From the NCBI RefSeq assembly GCF_017498485.1, contig NZ_CP071795.1:3594501-3658500 (forward strand): a DNA stretch of 64,000 nt. Direction: 5' to 3'. Each line of letters opens with the position of its first letter. Position 1 is the stretch's first letter. This stretch comes from Polaribacter batillariae. GTDB taxonomy: Bacteria; Bacteroidota; Bacteroidia; Flavobacteriales; Flavobacteriaceae. The translations under genes were made by a program, and so were the position numbers. Shown here piece after piece: positions 41,809 through 51,964 of the stretch. The notes beneath the pieces were generated by a model that was given only the letters and a program-made list of their open reading frames with translations, was not told the origin of the DNA and did no database searches.

Positions 41809-42944
41809 TTGTTGGAGCTGGTTTTAGTGGAGCTGTCATTGCAAGAAAGTTAGCTGAGATTGGTAATAAAGTATTGGTAATTGATAAACGAAACCATATT
41901 GCGGGTAATTGTTATACAGAAAGAGATGCAAATACTAATGTGATGGTACATAAATATGGACCACATATTTTTAATACAAATAATAAAAAAGTTTGGGATT
42001 ATGTAAATTCATATGGCAAAATGCGGCCTTTTATAAATAAAGTAATTGCAAATACAGATAAAGGTATTTTTTCCATGCCAATGAATTTACTAACCATCAA
42101 TCAGTTTTTTAAAACGAAGTTAAAACCCTTTGAAGTAGCAAGTTTTTTAAAAGAAAAACAAAAGAAAATAGAAAACCCCAAAAATTTTGAAGAACAAGCT
42201 TTAGCGTTTTTAGGAGAAGAGTTATACTATAATTTTTTTTATGGTTATACAAAAAAACAATGGGGATGTGAGCCAAAGGAATTACCAGCTTCAATTTTAA
42301 AAAGATTACCCATACGTTTTAATTATGATGATAATTATTACAATTCAAAGTATCAAGGAATACCAGAAAATGGCTATACAGAAATTGTAGAAAATATATT
42401 AAATCATAAAAATATAGAAGTAAAATTAGGTCAAGAATATAATAAAAAAGTAAATTCAGCATATAAACATGTATTTTACAGTGGTGCTTTAGATGCTTAT
42501 TTTGACTATAAGTACGATAGACTAGGTTATAGAACCGTTTTCTTTGAAGAAAAATTAGAAAATGGAGATTATCAAGGAAATGCAGTTATTAATTATTGTG
42601 AAGAGAAAGTTCCTTTTACAAGAATTCACGAGCATAAACATTTCGCTCCTTGGGAAATCCATGAAAAAACGATTGTGGTAAAAGAATATAGTAAAGAAAC
42701 TGAAGGTGAAGATGAACCTTATTATCCTAAAAGATTAACTAAAGACAAAAAGATTTTAGAACAATATAAAGCGTATGCCAAGTCTTGTCAAGAAAACGTT
42801 TCTTTTGTTGGTAGATTAGCAACTTATAGATATTTAGATATGGATAAAGTAATTGCAGAAGCTTTAGCATACTCAGATTATTTTATATCTAAAACTACAC
42901 CAGAAACTAATTTTAAAGGCGAAATCTTTTCAGATAATATCTAA
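41787..42944 (+). CDS. glf: UDP-galactopyranose mutase
   Basis: 385 residues. The FAD-binding motif VVGAGFSGAVIARKLAE is at the N-terminus, followed by DKRNHIAGNCYT. Conserved family motifs HKYGPHIFNTN, FYGYTKKQWGCEPKELPASILKRLP and the C-terminal GRLATYRYLDMDKVI are intact. It isomerises UDP-galactopyranose to UDP-galactofuranose in the cytoplasm. This predicts galactofuranose in the exported polysaccharide. It is translationally coupled to wzt and to the glycosyltransferase downstream. Confidence 0.94.
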   Translation: MDRKKYLVVGAGFSGAVIARKLAEIGNKVLVIDKRNHIAGNCYTERDANTNVMVHKYGPHIFNTNNKKVWDYVNSYGKMRPFINKVIANTDKGIFSMPMNLLTINQFFKTKLKPFEVASFLKEKQKKIENPKNFEEQALAFLGEELYYNFFYGYTKKQWGCEPKELPASILKRLPIRFNYDDNYYNSKYQGIPENGYTEIVENILNHKNIEVKLGQEYNKKVNSAYKHVFYSGALDAYFDYKYDRLGYRTVFFEEKLENGDYQGNAVINYCEEKVPFTRIHEHKHFAPWEIHEKTIVVKEYSKETEGEDEPYYPKRLTKDKKILEQYKAYAKSCQENVSFVGRLATYRYLDMDKVIAEALAYSDYFISKTTPETNFKGEIFSDNI

Positions 42945-44026
42945 TGATTAAAGATAAGATTTTAATGGTGTCTGATTATCCTTTTGTTAAAAATGAAGGA
43001 GGTCCTCGAGGTTATTTTAACAAATGTATTGTAGATAATGTACCTGATAATATTCATCTAATAAATAACGTAATTCCAAAAAAAATAAGCATAAAAAAGA
43101 AGCTTCTTATTAGGTTAGATAAAATTATATCAATTTTAAAAAATAGAAAGTACAGAAATAAAAATTTAGCAAATAAGTTTATAAAAGTTAAAAAATATAA
43201 GTTTTTATATTTTCATGATATGTATTCTTTTTATGATGTTATTCATTTGATTCAAAAGAATCAAATTGTAATTTTTCAGTCTCATTCTCCAGAAACACCC
43301 TCAGAAGAAGAGTACAAATTAGGTGCTAGAGGTAAGACTTATGAAAAAATTTTAAAGATTGAAAAAGGAGTTTTTGAAAGAACAAATTACCTAATTCTAC
43401 CAAACGAAAAGTGTAAAGTAATCTATCAGAAAATTTTAAAAGCGCAACATAAAATAGCATATCTAACTACTGGAATTAAACCCATAACTAACTTGGTTAA
43501 AATTCCTTTAAAAGACGATAAAATTAACATATTTTACATAGGAAGAAGAAATGAAATAAAAGGATTTCCATTGCTTATTAAAAACTTTGAAGAAGTACTA
43601 AAAGTAAGAAATGACTTGAGGCTTTTTATAGCAGGTTCAGGAGAATTATCTTCAAAAAATGAGAATATTATAGATTTAGGAATAACTCATAGAGCCTATG
43701 ACTGGATTAATAGTGTAGATTATGTAATTTCTTTGAACGAAAAAAGTTATTTCGATTTAAATATTATTGAAGCTATAGCAATAAACACACCTCTAATTAT
43801 GACAACTACTGAAGGTCATGAGTTTTTTAAAAATAGAAAAGGTATTATTTCTGTTGATGAAGATAATCTCTTAGCTACATTAACTAATAAGAATATAATT
43901 CAGAAAAAATACAAAGAAAAAAGAAAAGAAGATTTACAGCAATTCTATCTAAAAGAGTTATCTCATTTGGTTTATAAACAACGTTTAGAAGATTTAGCAT
44001 CAAAAATCATCATAGAAAATAATTAG
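42944..44026 (+). CDS. Glycosyltransferase, GT4-like
   Basis: 360 residues with a GT-B layout. The acceptor domain starts KILMVSDYPFVKNEGGPRGYF. The donor domain begins near residue 185 (INIFYIGRRNEIKGFPLLI) and has the partial E-x7-E-like segment FDLNIIEAIAINTPLI. It overlaps the stop of glf by one base. The early QSHSPETPSEEEYK segment is unusual. Being next to glf, it could be the galactofuranosyltransferase, but this is only positional. Very Lys/Asn/Ile-rich, with no frame damage. Confidence 0.78.
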   Translation: MIKDKILMVSDYPFVKNEGGPRGYFNKCIVDNVPDNIHLINNVIPKKISIKKKLLIRLDKIISILKNRKYRNKNLANKFIKVKKYKFLYFHDMYSFYDVIHLIQKNQIVIFQSHSPETPSEEEYKLGARGKTYEKILKIEKGVFERTNYLILPNEKCKVIYQKILKAQHKIAYLTTGIKPITNLVKIPLKDDKINIFYIGRRNEIKGFPLLIKNFEEVLKVRNDLRLFIAGSGELSSKNENIIDLGITHRAYDWINSVDYVISLNEKSYFDLNIIEAIAINTPLIMTTTEGHEFFKNRKGIISVDEDNLLATLTNKNIIQKKYKEKRKEDLQQFYLKELSHLVYKQRLEDLASKIIIENN

Positions 44027-44031
44027 TTTAA

Positions 44032-45027
44032 ATGAATCCTTTAGTATCTGTTGTTTTACCGGTTTACAATGTAGAAAAATACATTTCAGCATGTATGGAT
44101 TCTATTTTAAACCAAACTTTTCAAGATTTTGAAATTATTGTAATAGACGACTGTTCTACAGATAACACAATAAATGTTATAACCTCTTATAAAGACGCTA
44201 GAATAAGAATCATTAAAAAAGAAGAAAATAAAGGATTAATAGATAGTTTAAACATTGGTTTTAAAGAAGCAAATGGCAAATATATTGCTAGAGTAGATGG
44301 AGATGATATTAATGCAATTGATAGATTTGAAAAACAGTATAATTTTTTAGAAAAAAATAGAGAAATTAAAGTCTGTGGTTCTTGGTTAAAATCTTTTGGT
44401 GCCTATGATAAAGAAATTAAGCATAAAGAATTTCATGAACAGATTAAAGCACAATTATTATTAAGTAATCCAATGAGTTTAGGAGCTACAATGCTTAATA
44501 AAGAGGCTTATAAAAATTTCGATTTCAAAAAAGAAATGCTTCATGTAGAAGATTACGATTTTTGGGCTAGAACTGCATGGGTTTGCAAAATGCATAACTT
44601 ACAAGAAGTTTTGTATTATTATAGAACGCACCAAAATCAGGTTTCAACTAAATTTAAAAAAATACAACTCCAAAACGATATTATTATTAAATTGAATTTG
44701 TATAAGAAACTTGAATATGATTCTATAAAATTTACAGACTCTTTTTTAACCAAATTACTTTATACAAAAGAATTTATTTCATTAAAAGAATTTAAACTAT
44801 TTTTCGAGTGGAAGAAACAATTGATAAAGCAAAATAAAAGATTAAAAGTATTTGGTAACAAACCATTTAAAACTATTTTAGAAAAAATAGTTGATTCATT
44901 AATATATTCAGTATATTTTGTTGGTGATCGAAAAGGAATAGATAAAACATGGAGATTGAAAGCACTATTTATTTTACCTTTTAGTAATAGTTTACATATT
45001 TTAAAGAAAAAAGTAAGTTATAATTAA
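44032..45027 (+). CDS. Glycosyltransferase family 2
   Basis: 331 residues. GT-A fold: VSVVLPVYNVEKYISACMDSILNQTF at the N-terminus, IDDCSTDNT, then the DxD-type ARVDGDDI near residue 90. The C-terminal 90 residues are basic and hydrophobic, a likely membrane-associated tail. It transfers a sugar from a nucleotide donor to the growing repeat unit; donor unknown. It starts 5 bases after the previous gene. Confidence 0.88.
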   Translation: MNPLVSVVLPVYNVEKYISACMDSILNQTFQDFEIIVIDDCSTDNTINVITSYKDARIRIIKKEENKGLIDSLNIGFKEANGKYIARVDGDDINAIDRFEKQYNFLEKNREIKVCGSWLKSFGAYDKEIKHKEFHEQIKAQLLLSNPMSLGATMLNKEAYKNFDFKKEMLHVEDYDFWARTAWVCKMHNLQEVLYYYRTHQNQVSTKFKKIQLQNDIIIKLNLYKKLEYDSIKFTDSFLTKLLYTKEFISLKEFKLFFEWKKQLIKQNKRLKVFGNKPFKTILEKIVDSLIYSVYFVGDRKGIDKTWRLKALFILPFSNSLHILKKKVSYN

Positions 45028-46196
45028 TGCATCTAGAAAATAAAAACATATTAATTATACTAGATTATGGAGCATTAGGTGGTGCACAAAGGCAAGCTCT
45101 TGGTTTAGCTAAGTATTTAGTAGAAGAAAAAAAATGTGTTGTAGATTTAATGTTAGTTCACTCTGATTTTGAATCGACAGAATTTACAGAATTTAAAAAA
45201 AAATCTAAGATTAGAAATACTTTTCATATACACAATGCTTACTTTTATTTGCCTTATGAATTTTCTATAAAAAATCTAAAAAGAATAAAATGGATACTAT
45301 CCTACTTATATCAATTAAGAAAAACATTAATAAATAAAAATTATGCTCTTACAATACCTTATTTAAATAAAACATCAAAGGTTGCCTTTTTAATTTATAA
45401 ATTATTACCCTCTGTAAAAACTACCTTTTGGCATCAATTGGGCTTAGACTTTCTTACAAATGATCTTATAGAAAAATACATAGCCAAAAACATTCCTTTT
45501 GTAATTGGTAATGCACCCAATTGTTTCGATATTTTTAAAAATGAGTATCCAATAGCAACCTCTAAACTTCATTTATTACCACAATACTTAACTTTAGATG
45601 TAATTAATAAGGATAAAACTAAAGTAAAAAAAGAATTAGAAATTCCAACAAACACTATAGTAGTCGGTATGATTGCACATTACAGAAAAGATAAATATTT
45701 TGATTTACTCTTAGATGCCTTTTTTGAAGTATTAAAAGTAAGTAAAGAAAATATTTATTTAGTAATATTAGGTAATAAAGATAATGACGACACATCTTTA
45801 GAAATTTATAAAAATTTAAAAAACAAAGTTTTAGAGAACAATGTAGCAAATAATGTTTCAATTTTATCAAATATAGAAGTATCAGATATTTTAAACATTT
45901 TAGATATCGCAGTTTTGGTTTCACAAATAGAAGGAATGCCAAATTCTGTTATGGAGTATATGGCTTATGGTATTCCTTCAATTGTTTCCAATCACCCAGG
46001 ATGCAAGCAGTTGTTAGAAGATAGTGAATACTTGATAGAAAATAATCAGAAAATCTTAGAAGAAAAATTATTAAAATTGATAAAGAATAAAGAAGAAAGA
46101 ATAAAAGAAGGTAATTTAAACCTAGCACGTATTAAAAAGTTTAATTTACCTTCCTACGTAGAAAATTTTGATGATATTTTATCACAATATATTTAA
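45027..46196 (+). CDS. Glycosyltransferase family 4
   Basis: 389 residues, GT-B. The N-terminal motif ILIILDYGALGGAQRQALGLAKYLV is typical of the GT4 acceptor domain. The C-terminal domain includes VVGMIAHYRKDKYFDLLLDAF and the donor-binding EGMPNSVMEYMAYGIPSIVSNHPG. It overlaps the stop of the preceding GT2 by one base. The sugar specificity cannot be read. Confidence 0.88.
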   Translation: MHLENKNILIILDYGALGGAQRQALGLAKYLVEEKKCVVDLMLVHSDFESTEFTEFKKKSKIRNTFHIHNAYFYLPYEFSIKNLKRIKWILSYLYQLRKTLINKNYALTIPYLNKTSKVAFLIYKLLPSVKTTFWHQLGLDFLTNDLIEKYIAKNIPFVIGNAPNCFDIFKNEYPIATSKLHLLPQYLTLDVINKDKTKVKKELEIPTNTIVVGMIAHYRKDKYFDLLLDAFFEVLKVSKENIYLVILGNKDNDDTSLEIYKNLKNKVLENNVANNVSILSNIEVSDILNILDIAVLVSQIEGMPNSVMEYMAYGIPSIVSNHPGCKQLLEDSEYLIENNQKILEEKLLKLIKNKEERIKEGNLNLARIKKFNLPSYVENFDDILSQYI

Positions 46197-46201
46197 TTCT
46201 A

Positions 46202-47023
46202 ATGGAAGACTTAATATCAATAATAATTCCTGTTTACAATACACATCAGTATTTAGAAGCATGTATTAATTCTGTTAATAACCAGACTTATGCAAATGTT
46301 GAGGTTATTGTTGTTGATGATGGATCAAATCAAAAAACAAAAAATAAAATACAAGAATTATCCACTAAAATTGATGTACTCTTAACTCAAGAAAATAGTG
46401 GGCAATCTACTGCACGAAATTTAGGGATAGAAAATGCTAAAGGTAATTATATAGTTGTGTTAGATAGTGATGATTATTTTGAATCAACTTTTTGTGAAAA
46501 GGCATTAAAAAAAATAAAACAAAATAATGAGGTTAAAATTGTTACTTGTAGAGCAAATATCATTTTTAATAATAAAATAAAAGACATATTTATACCTAAA
46601 GGAGGAGATTTATCTAAAATGATTATCAAAAATACAGCTATGGGCAGTTGTATGTTCAAAAGAAAAGATTGGCAATATGTAACTGGATATGATGAAAAAA
46701 TGAGAAAAGGGTTTGAAGATTGGGAATTTTATATTCGTCTTTTAAAAAATGGAGGTTACGTATTTGTAATTGATGAAGTTTTATTTAACTACAGAAGGCA
46801 CACACTTTCAACTACAACCAAAGCAAATAAAATCAAGTACGATTTATTGAAGTACATATATCTTAAACATGAAGATTTGTATAAATTATACTTTAAAGAT
46901 TTAGTAGATTTTTTATTAAACAAAATTGAATTAGAGGAAGCACAAAAAATTAAAATATATAATAAAATTGACTATAAAATAGGATCATTTATATTAAAAC
47001 CACTAAGATTTATAAAAAAATAA
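46202..47023 (+). CDS. Glycosyltransferase family 2
   Basis: 273 residues. LISIIIPVYNTHQYLEACINSVNNQTY at the N-terminus, VVDDGS, SGQSTARNLGI, then the metal-binding VLDSDDYFE motif near residue 93. A typical short GT-A polysaccharide enzyme without transmembrane segments. It lies 5 bases after the GT4 gene and 3 bases before another GT2, so it is part of the same transcription unit. Confidence 0.88.
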   Translation: MEDLISIIIPVYNTHQYLEACINSVNNQTYANVEVIVVDDGSNQKTKNKIQELSTKIDVLLTQENSGQSTARNLGIENAKGNYIVVLDSDDYFESTFCEKALKKIKQNNEVKIVTCRANIIFNNKIKDIFIPKGGDLSKMIIKNTAMGSCMFKRKDWQYVTGYDEKMRKGFEDWEFYIRLLKNGGYVFVIDEVLFNYRRHTLSTTTKANKIKYDLLKYIYLKHEDLYKLYFKDLVDFLLNKIELEEAQKIKIYNKIDYKIGSFILKPLRFIKK

Positions 47024-47026
47024 TCT

Positions 47027-47956
47027 ATGGTTAAGCAACCTCTAATTTCAATAATTTTAACAACTTACAACAGAGTACATTTTGTAGAAGAAATGTTATC
47101 TTGTATTTTAAAACAAACTTATACTAATTGGGAGTGCATAATTATTGATGACAATTCAATAGACAACACAAAGCAGGTCATTACCAACTTTATTGAAGAA
47201 GATAATAGGTTTACCTTTGTGATAAAACCAAATATTCATAAAAAAGGGTTACCTTCAAGCAGAAATATTGGAATTAACAAAGCAAAAGGAGATTATTTAG
47301 TTTTTTTTGATGATGATGATTATATCCATGAAAAACTATTAGAAATTTGTGTAAAGGAATTTTTAAATGATAAAAGTATAAGTTTTGTGCATTATCAAAA
47401 GAAACCTTTTACAGGAGTGTTTAAAAAGGAAAGTTTTAAGAATTCATTAAATAATAATAAAAGTATTTTAGAAGGTAATATTTATGAAAAAATAGTTTTA
47501 CGTCAACTACAAATTGCATCATGTACAATCGTTTGGAAAACTAATCTTTTAAAAGAAAATCAGTTTAATGAATCTTTGATGTATGCAGAAGAGTGGGAGT
47601 GCTATTCAAGAATTTTTATTTTAAAAAATTTAATTGGTTTAAAATTAGACTCAATTTTATATTTTAATAGGAAGCATTCAAACTCTAATACTGGCGAGTT
47701 TTCCAATAAAAACTCTATTAGAATAAATTCTTATATAGATGCACATACTGTAGTATCTAATCTTTTGGTAGAAAAAAACAAAATGACCAAACTCTTAAAA
47801 AACTTTTTTTTCACTCAAAGCTATCTTTTAAATTCTAAAAAAATTGTAAATTCTATATTACAAAAAAATAAATTTGAAATAATTAAATATCAACTTTTTC
47901 GAATAAAATATGGGGTATATGCTTTTTTGAAAAAAAACAAATTAATTAAACAATAA
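47027..47956 (+). CDS. Glycosyltransferase family 2
   Basis: 309 residues. PLISIILTTYNRVHFVEEMLSCILKQTY, IIDDNSIDNT, GLPSSRNIGINKAKG, then FFDDDDYIHEK as the DxD region. The C-terminal third is rich in Lys, Asn and Phe with little conservation. Its sequence differs from the two earlier GT2 enzymes, so it is not a recent duplicate. Donor and acceptor unknown. Confidence 0.87.
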   Translation: MVKQPLISIILTTYNRVHFVEEMLSCILKQTYTNWECIIIDDNSIDNTKQVITNFIEEDNRFTFVIKPNIHKKGLPSSRNIGINKAKGDYLVFFDDDDYIHEKLLEICVKEFLNDKSISFVHYQKKPFTGVFKKESFKNSLNNNKSILEGNIYEKIVLRQLQIASCTIVWKTNLLKENQFNESLMYAEEWECYSRIFILKNLIGLKLDSILYFNRKHSNSNTGEFSNKNSIRINSYIDAHTVVSNLLVEKNKMTKLLKNFFFTQSYLLNSKKIVNSILQKNKFEIIKYQLFRIKYGVYAFLKKNKLIKQ

Positions 47957-47965
47957 TTTTTTTAG

Positions 47966-49213
47966 ATGAAAATATTAGCATTGGTAGAAGATCTTAGAAT
48001 TAATAAAACATCCGCAGGAATTTGTAATTCAAGAATATTAATGGCACTTTTATTAGGAGGGCATTCCATAAAATGTTTGTATGATTATTACGAAGATAAC
48101 ACTTTCCCATGGCTAAAAAATGATAATATAACATTTCTCGAAATACACAATTTAAAAGAAAGTAATGTAATTAATATTTTAAAAAAAATACCCAAAGCAA
48201 ATGCTTTACCAGCTTATACAACAGGTTTTAATTTTGGTGAACTAAGGAAAATTAAATCTTGGAAACAAACAATAAAAGAAGAATTAGATAATAACTATGA
48301 TTTTATTTTAGTTTTAGGCGCAGGGAATTCAAATTCAAATTTTTTTGCAATCGCGAGCATAAAAACAAAAGTACCTTATATTGTATATTATCACGATCCA
48401 TATCCAATTCATCAATACCCTAAACCATATGGAAAACCTTCAAGTCATGTTGGTAGATTAAAAGCAAAAAAATCTAATAAAGTAATAGAAAAAGCCTATA
48501 AAGTATCATTTCCTTCGTTAAAACTATATGAATGGATGTTGAAATTTCATCCAAACTTAGCAGATAAATCATTCGTTTTACCCCATGTATATGCAGATTT
48601 AACTAATTTACCAACATTATTTTCAGATACATTAGTTAATTTAAATGAAGCAGCTTTTAATATATTACATGTTGGTAGTTTGTTAGGACCAAGAAATCCA
48701 AAAACGTTGATTAAAGTTTTCAATAAATTTATAAATGAAGATGAAGAAAGAAGACAATTGTATTTTTTAAATATTATTGGTTCTGTAGCAAAAGAAAATG
48801 AAGAATTTGATAAAAATTTAGATTTACAAAATGTAAACCTTCTAAAAACTAGAGTGAGTTATTCTAAAAGTTTAGATTTGCTAAAACAAGCAAATGCGGT
48901 TCTTATTTTAGAAGCGAATTCAGAAAATAGCCCTTTTATGCCAGGTAAATTAGCAGATTGTATTGCTGTTAGAAAACCAATCATGGCATTAACAAGTAAA
49001 AATTCTGAGACCGCAAGAATATTAGGTGTTAACAATCAGTTAATTGCAGATTTAGAAAATGAAGTAGAAATTTACAAAATATTATCACGTTTATGGACCT
49101 CTTTTAAAGACAACAAAGAAAAGAATCTTATAAATGAAGAATTATTTATGTATATTTCAGCAGAAAACTTCAACAAAATTTTAAACGAACAAATTAAAAC
49201 TTTAGATGCTTAA
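47966..49213 (+). CDS. Glycosyltransferase, GT4/GT-B-like
   Basis: 415 residues. The N-terminus MKILALVEDLRINKTSAGICNSRILMALL resembles the GT-B acceptor fold. A central YYHDPYPIHQYPKPYG segment is unusual. The donor half has FNILHVGSLLGPRNPKTLIKVF and the late ILEANSENSPFMPGKLADCIAVRKPIMALT in place of a classical E-x7-E. Assignment to a glycosyltransferase is confident, family membership less so. It overlaps the following acyltransferase by 8 bases. Confidence 0.78.
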   Translation: MKILALVEDLRINKTSAGICNSRILMALLLGGHSIKCLYDYYEDNTFPWLKNDNITFLEIHNLKESNVINILKKIPKANALPAYTTGFNFGELRKIKSWKQTIKEELDNNYDFILVLGAGNSNSNFFAIASIKTKVPYIVYYHDPYPIHQYPKPYGKPSSHVGRLKAKKSNKVIEKAYKVSFPSLKLYEWMLKFHPNLADKSFVLPHVYADLTNLPTLFSDTLVNLNEAAFNILHVGSLLGPRNPKTLIKVFNKFINEDEERRQLYFLNIIGSVAKENEEFDKNLDLQNVNLLKTRVSYSKSLDLLKQANAVLILEANSENSPFMPGKLADCIAVRKPIMALTSKNSETARILGVNNQLIADLENEVEIYKILSRLWTSFKDNKEKNLINEELFMYISAENFNKILNEQIKTLDA

Positions 49214-49850
49214 ATATTTTATTTATAAAAAACTTGTTCAATATAAAAGATACAAATTTAGGCAACAAAGAAGTAAAGAAGGTACTTTTATTTCTAAAGA
49301 AGCACAAGGTTATGAAAACGTTTTTTTTGAAGGAGAAAATGGCATTCCAGAACGTTGTAAATTTTCTGGAAATATAAAAATAGGCAAATTTACCACACTT
49401 GGCGTCAATAATTTTTTGCACGGAAATATAGAAATAGGTAAATATTGTCAAATTGGTGTAGATGTTTCTATACATACAACCAATCATCCAATATATTACC
49501 TTTCTACTTATATCAATAAAAGATTATTTAATGGAGAATTAGCACAGTTAAAAGAAACGAAAAAAACGATAATAGGTAATGATGTTTGGGTGGGGCATGG
49601 TGCAATAATTTTAGGAGGTATAAAAATTGGTAATGGTGCAATTATAGCTGCAGGAAGTGTAGTAACAAAAGATATACCCTCTTATGCAATTGTTGCTGGT
49701 ACACCAGCAAAAGTTTTAAAATTTAGATTTGAAGAGCGAATAATAGAGGAAATAGAAGAACTGAAATGGTGGGATCTCAATAAAAATGAGCTACAAAAAA
49801 TCAAACCATTATTTTTTAAAAATTTATCCAATAAAACATCATTATTTTAA
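49206..49850 (+). CDS. CatB/WbbJ-type sugar O-acyltransferase (left-handed beta-helix)
   Basis: 214 residues with hexapeptide repeats (IGKFTTLGVNNFLHGNIEIGKYCQIG) and the catalytic-type His in SIHTTNHPIYY. The extended VWVGHGAIILGGIKIGNGAIIAAGSVVTKDIPSYAIVAGTPAKVLKFRF follows. It should form a trimer and acetylate a sugar hydroxyl using acetyl-CoA, decorating the polysaccharide. It overlaps the upstream glycosyltransferase. Confidence 0.87.
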   Translation: MLKYFIYKKLVQYKRYKFRQQRSKEGTFISKEAQGYENVFFEGENGIPERCKFSGNIKIGKFTTLGVNNFLHGNIEIGKYCQIGVDVSIHTTNHPIYYLSTYINKRLFNGELAQLKETKKTIIGNDVWVGHGAIILGGIKIGNGAIIAAGSVVTKDIPSYAIVAGTPAKVLKFRFEERIIEEIEELKWWDLNKNELQKIKPLFFKNLSNKTSLF

Positions 49851-49886
49851 ATATATTTTTTAACAAATTAATAGTGATAAAAATTT

Positions 49887-50839
49887 ATGATAAAAAACTA
49901 TATTTTAACAGTTCATAAAAATCCAAATCAACTAAAAAGATTAATTACTTGTTTGAATGACGATAAATCTTTTTTTATATTCATGTAGATTTAAAATCAA
50001 ACATAGAAGATTTTACCTCTAGGATACAAGAGAAAAATGTGTTTTTTATAGAGCAAAGGGTAAATTGTGTTTGGGGAGATTTTTCATTAGTTATTGCTAC
50101 AATAAACCTTTTACAAAATGTAGTTAAAACAAAAAACAAAAACTCTAAAATATTATTTTTGAGTGGACAAGATTACCCTATAAAACCTTTAAGTAAAATA
50201 GATAACTTTTTAGTTTTAAATAAAAGTTATGAATTTATAGACTTAGTTATGTACAAATCAAAAGAAATAACATATCAGGATAGAGTTTTAAAGTTTAAAA
50301 TAAATAATACAAGAAAGAAAGAAGACATTAGATATTTGTGGCCTTTATTTAAGTTTAATTTTAAAAACTATAGCTTATTTTTAAAATTATTATATAATAA
50401 TAAAATTACGTTAAAAGATTTAAAATCACTTTTAACATTCAAAAGAAAATCAATTTTTAAAGAACATTACAAAGGCTCTAATTGGTTTGTTTTTAACTAC
50501 CAAACAGTAGTTAAAATTTTAAAATATATAGAAAAAAATAAAAATAAAATTTACAATTATTATTATTATTATTATTATACTGCTTGTGCAGACGAACAAT
50601 TTTTTCATACAATTTTAAAAGAAATTATGATTTATGATAAAAGTATTAAGGTGTTACCATCAGTACATTATATCGATTGGACTAGGAAAAACACACTTTT
50701 ACCGGTAACTTTTAAAGTAGAAGATTTAAATTTATTAATCAATCAACCAGAAAATTTGCTATTTGCTAGAAAGTTTGATGAAAAAATAGATAATAAAATA
50801 TTAGATTTAATTGATACAAGTATTAATAATAAATTGTAA
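49887..50839 (+). pseudogene. Core-2/I-branching type beta-glycosyltransferase (GT14), split by a -1 frameshift
   Basis: The ATG at 49887 opens YILTVHKNPNQLKRLITCLNDDKSFF, then stops at 49986. One extra T in the run 49970-49976 would give FFYIHVDLKSNIEDF and continue into the remaining frame (VFFIEQRVNCVWGDFSLV, then SGQDYPIKPL, GSNWFVF and ACADEQFFHTIL), the standard order of Branch-family (GT14) motifs. Total length would be about 317 residues. A run of TAT codons near 50558-50578 encodes a poly-Tyr tract before the DEQFF motif. If functional, it adds a branch GlcNAc- or xylose-type residue. Confidence 0.82.
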
Positions 50840-50964
50840 AATTAATATTCTAAACTACTAAATGTGTTAAATTTTAAAGACATAATAACAAGTAATTAAA
50901 AAATAATTGCAGATGATATATAAAGAACGTTCTACTTTTTATTATAATAAAAAATTAAAATTAA

Positions 50965-51963
50965 ATGTTTATAATAGCAGAAATTGCACAAGCACATGAT
51001 GGTAGTTTAGGAATGGCACATGCTTATATAGATGCTGTTGCGAAAACAGGTTGTAATGCTATTAAATTTCAAACACATATTGCAGCAGCAGAAAGCAGTA
51101 TTTACGAACCTTTTCGAGTAAAATTTTCCAAACAAGATGCAACAAGAATGGACTATTGGAAACGTATGGAATTCAATTTAAAACAATGGAAAGGTTTAAA
51201 ACAACATTGTGATGATGTTGGTTTAGAGTTTATGAGTTCTCCTTTTAGCAATGCTGCAGTAGATGTATTAGAAAAAGTGGGTGTAAAACGTTACAAGGTT
51301 GGTTCAGGAGAGGTTAATAATTTTGTGCTATTAGAAAAAATAGCACAAACCCAAAAACCATTAATTATATCATCAGGTATGAGTTCTTTTGATGAATTAG
51401 ATAAAACAGTTTCTTTTTTAAAATCGAGAAATGTCAATTATTCAATATTACAATGTACAACTGCATACCCAACAAAACCAGCACAGTTTGGTTTAAATGT
51501 AATTCAAGAATTAAAAAAAAGATATCAGGTTACAGTTGGTTTTTCAGATCATTCTTCTTCCACAGAAGCTTGTATTGCAGCTACAACTTTAGGCGCAGAA
51601 ATATTAGAGTTTCATGTAGTTTTTGATAAAGAAATGTTTGGTCCAGATGCAAAAGCATCTTTAACTATGGAAGAAACCACAAATTTAGTTGCTGCTGTAA
51701 GAAATATCGAAATCGCTTTGCAAAACCCTATTGATAAAACAGACAACTCAAGCTTTAAAGAATTAAAATCTATTTTCGAAAAATCGTTAGCTGTAAATAA
51801 AAATCTTAAAAAAGGAGATGTACTTACTTTTTCGGATTTAGAAACTAAAAAACCTAAAGGTTTTGGTATCTTGGCAAGCGAGTATAAAAATATTATTGGT
51901 AAAAAACTGAATAAAGATTTAAACCAATGGGATTTTCTAAATTATGAAGATATAACAGAATAA
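50965..51963 (+). CDS. neuB: N-acetylneuraminate (nonulosonate) synthase
   Basis: 332 residues. The N-terminal TIM barrel (FIIAEIAQAHDGSLGMAHAYIDAVAKTGCNAIKFQTH, then FMSSPFSNAAVDVLEKV, KVGSGEVNNFVLLEKIA and LQCTTAYPT) binds PEP and the hexosamine. A C-terminal SAF/antifreeze-like domain (about residues 270-332: SLAVNKNLKKGDVLTFSDLETKKP) caps the site. It condenses an N-acylated mannose-type sugar with PEP. Product type (neuraminic, legionaminic or another nonulosonic acid) is not decided by this sequence. It opens the nonulosonate module after a 125-base gap in which nothing was recognised. Confidence 0.9.
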   Translation: MFIIAEIAQAHDGSLGMAHAYIDAVAKTGCNAIKFQTHIAAAESSIYEPFRVKFSKQDATRMDYWKRMEFNLKQWKGLKQHCDDVGLEFMSSPFSNAAVDVLEKVGVKRYKVGSGEVNNFVLLEKIAQTQKPLIISSGMSSFDELDKTVSFLKSRNVNYSILQCTTAYPTKPAQFGLNVIQELKKRYQVTVGFSDHSSSTEACIAATTLGAEILEFHVVFDKEMFGPDAKASLTMEETTNLVAAVRNIEIALQNPIDKTDNSSFKELKSIFEKSLAVNKNLKKGDVLTFSDLETKKPKGFGILASEYKNIIGKKLNKDLNQWDFLNYEDITE

Positions 51964-51964
51964 A

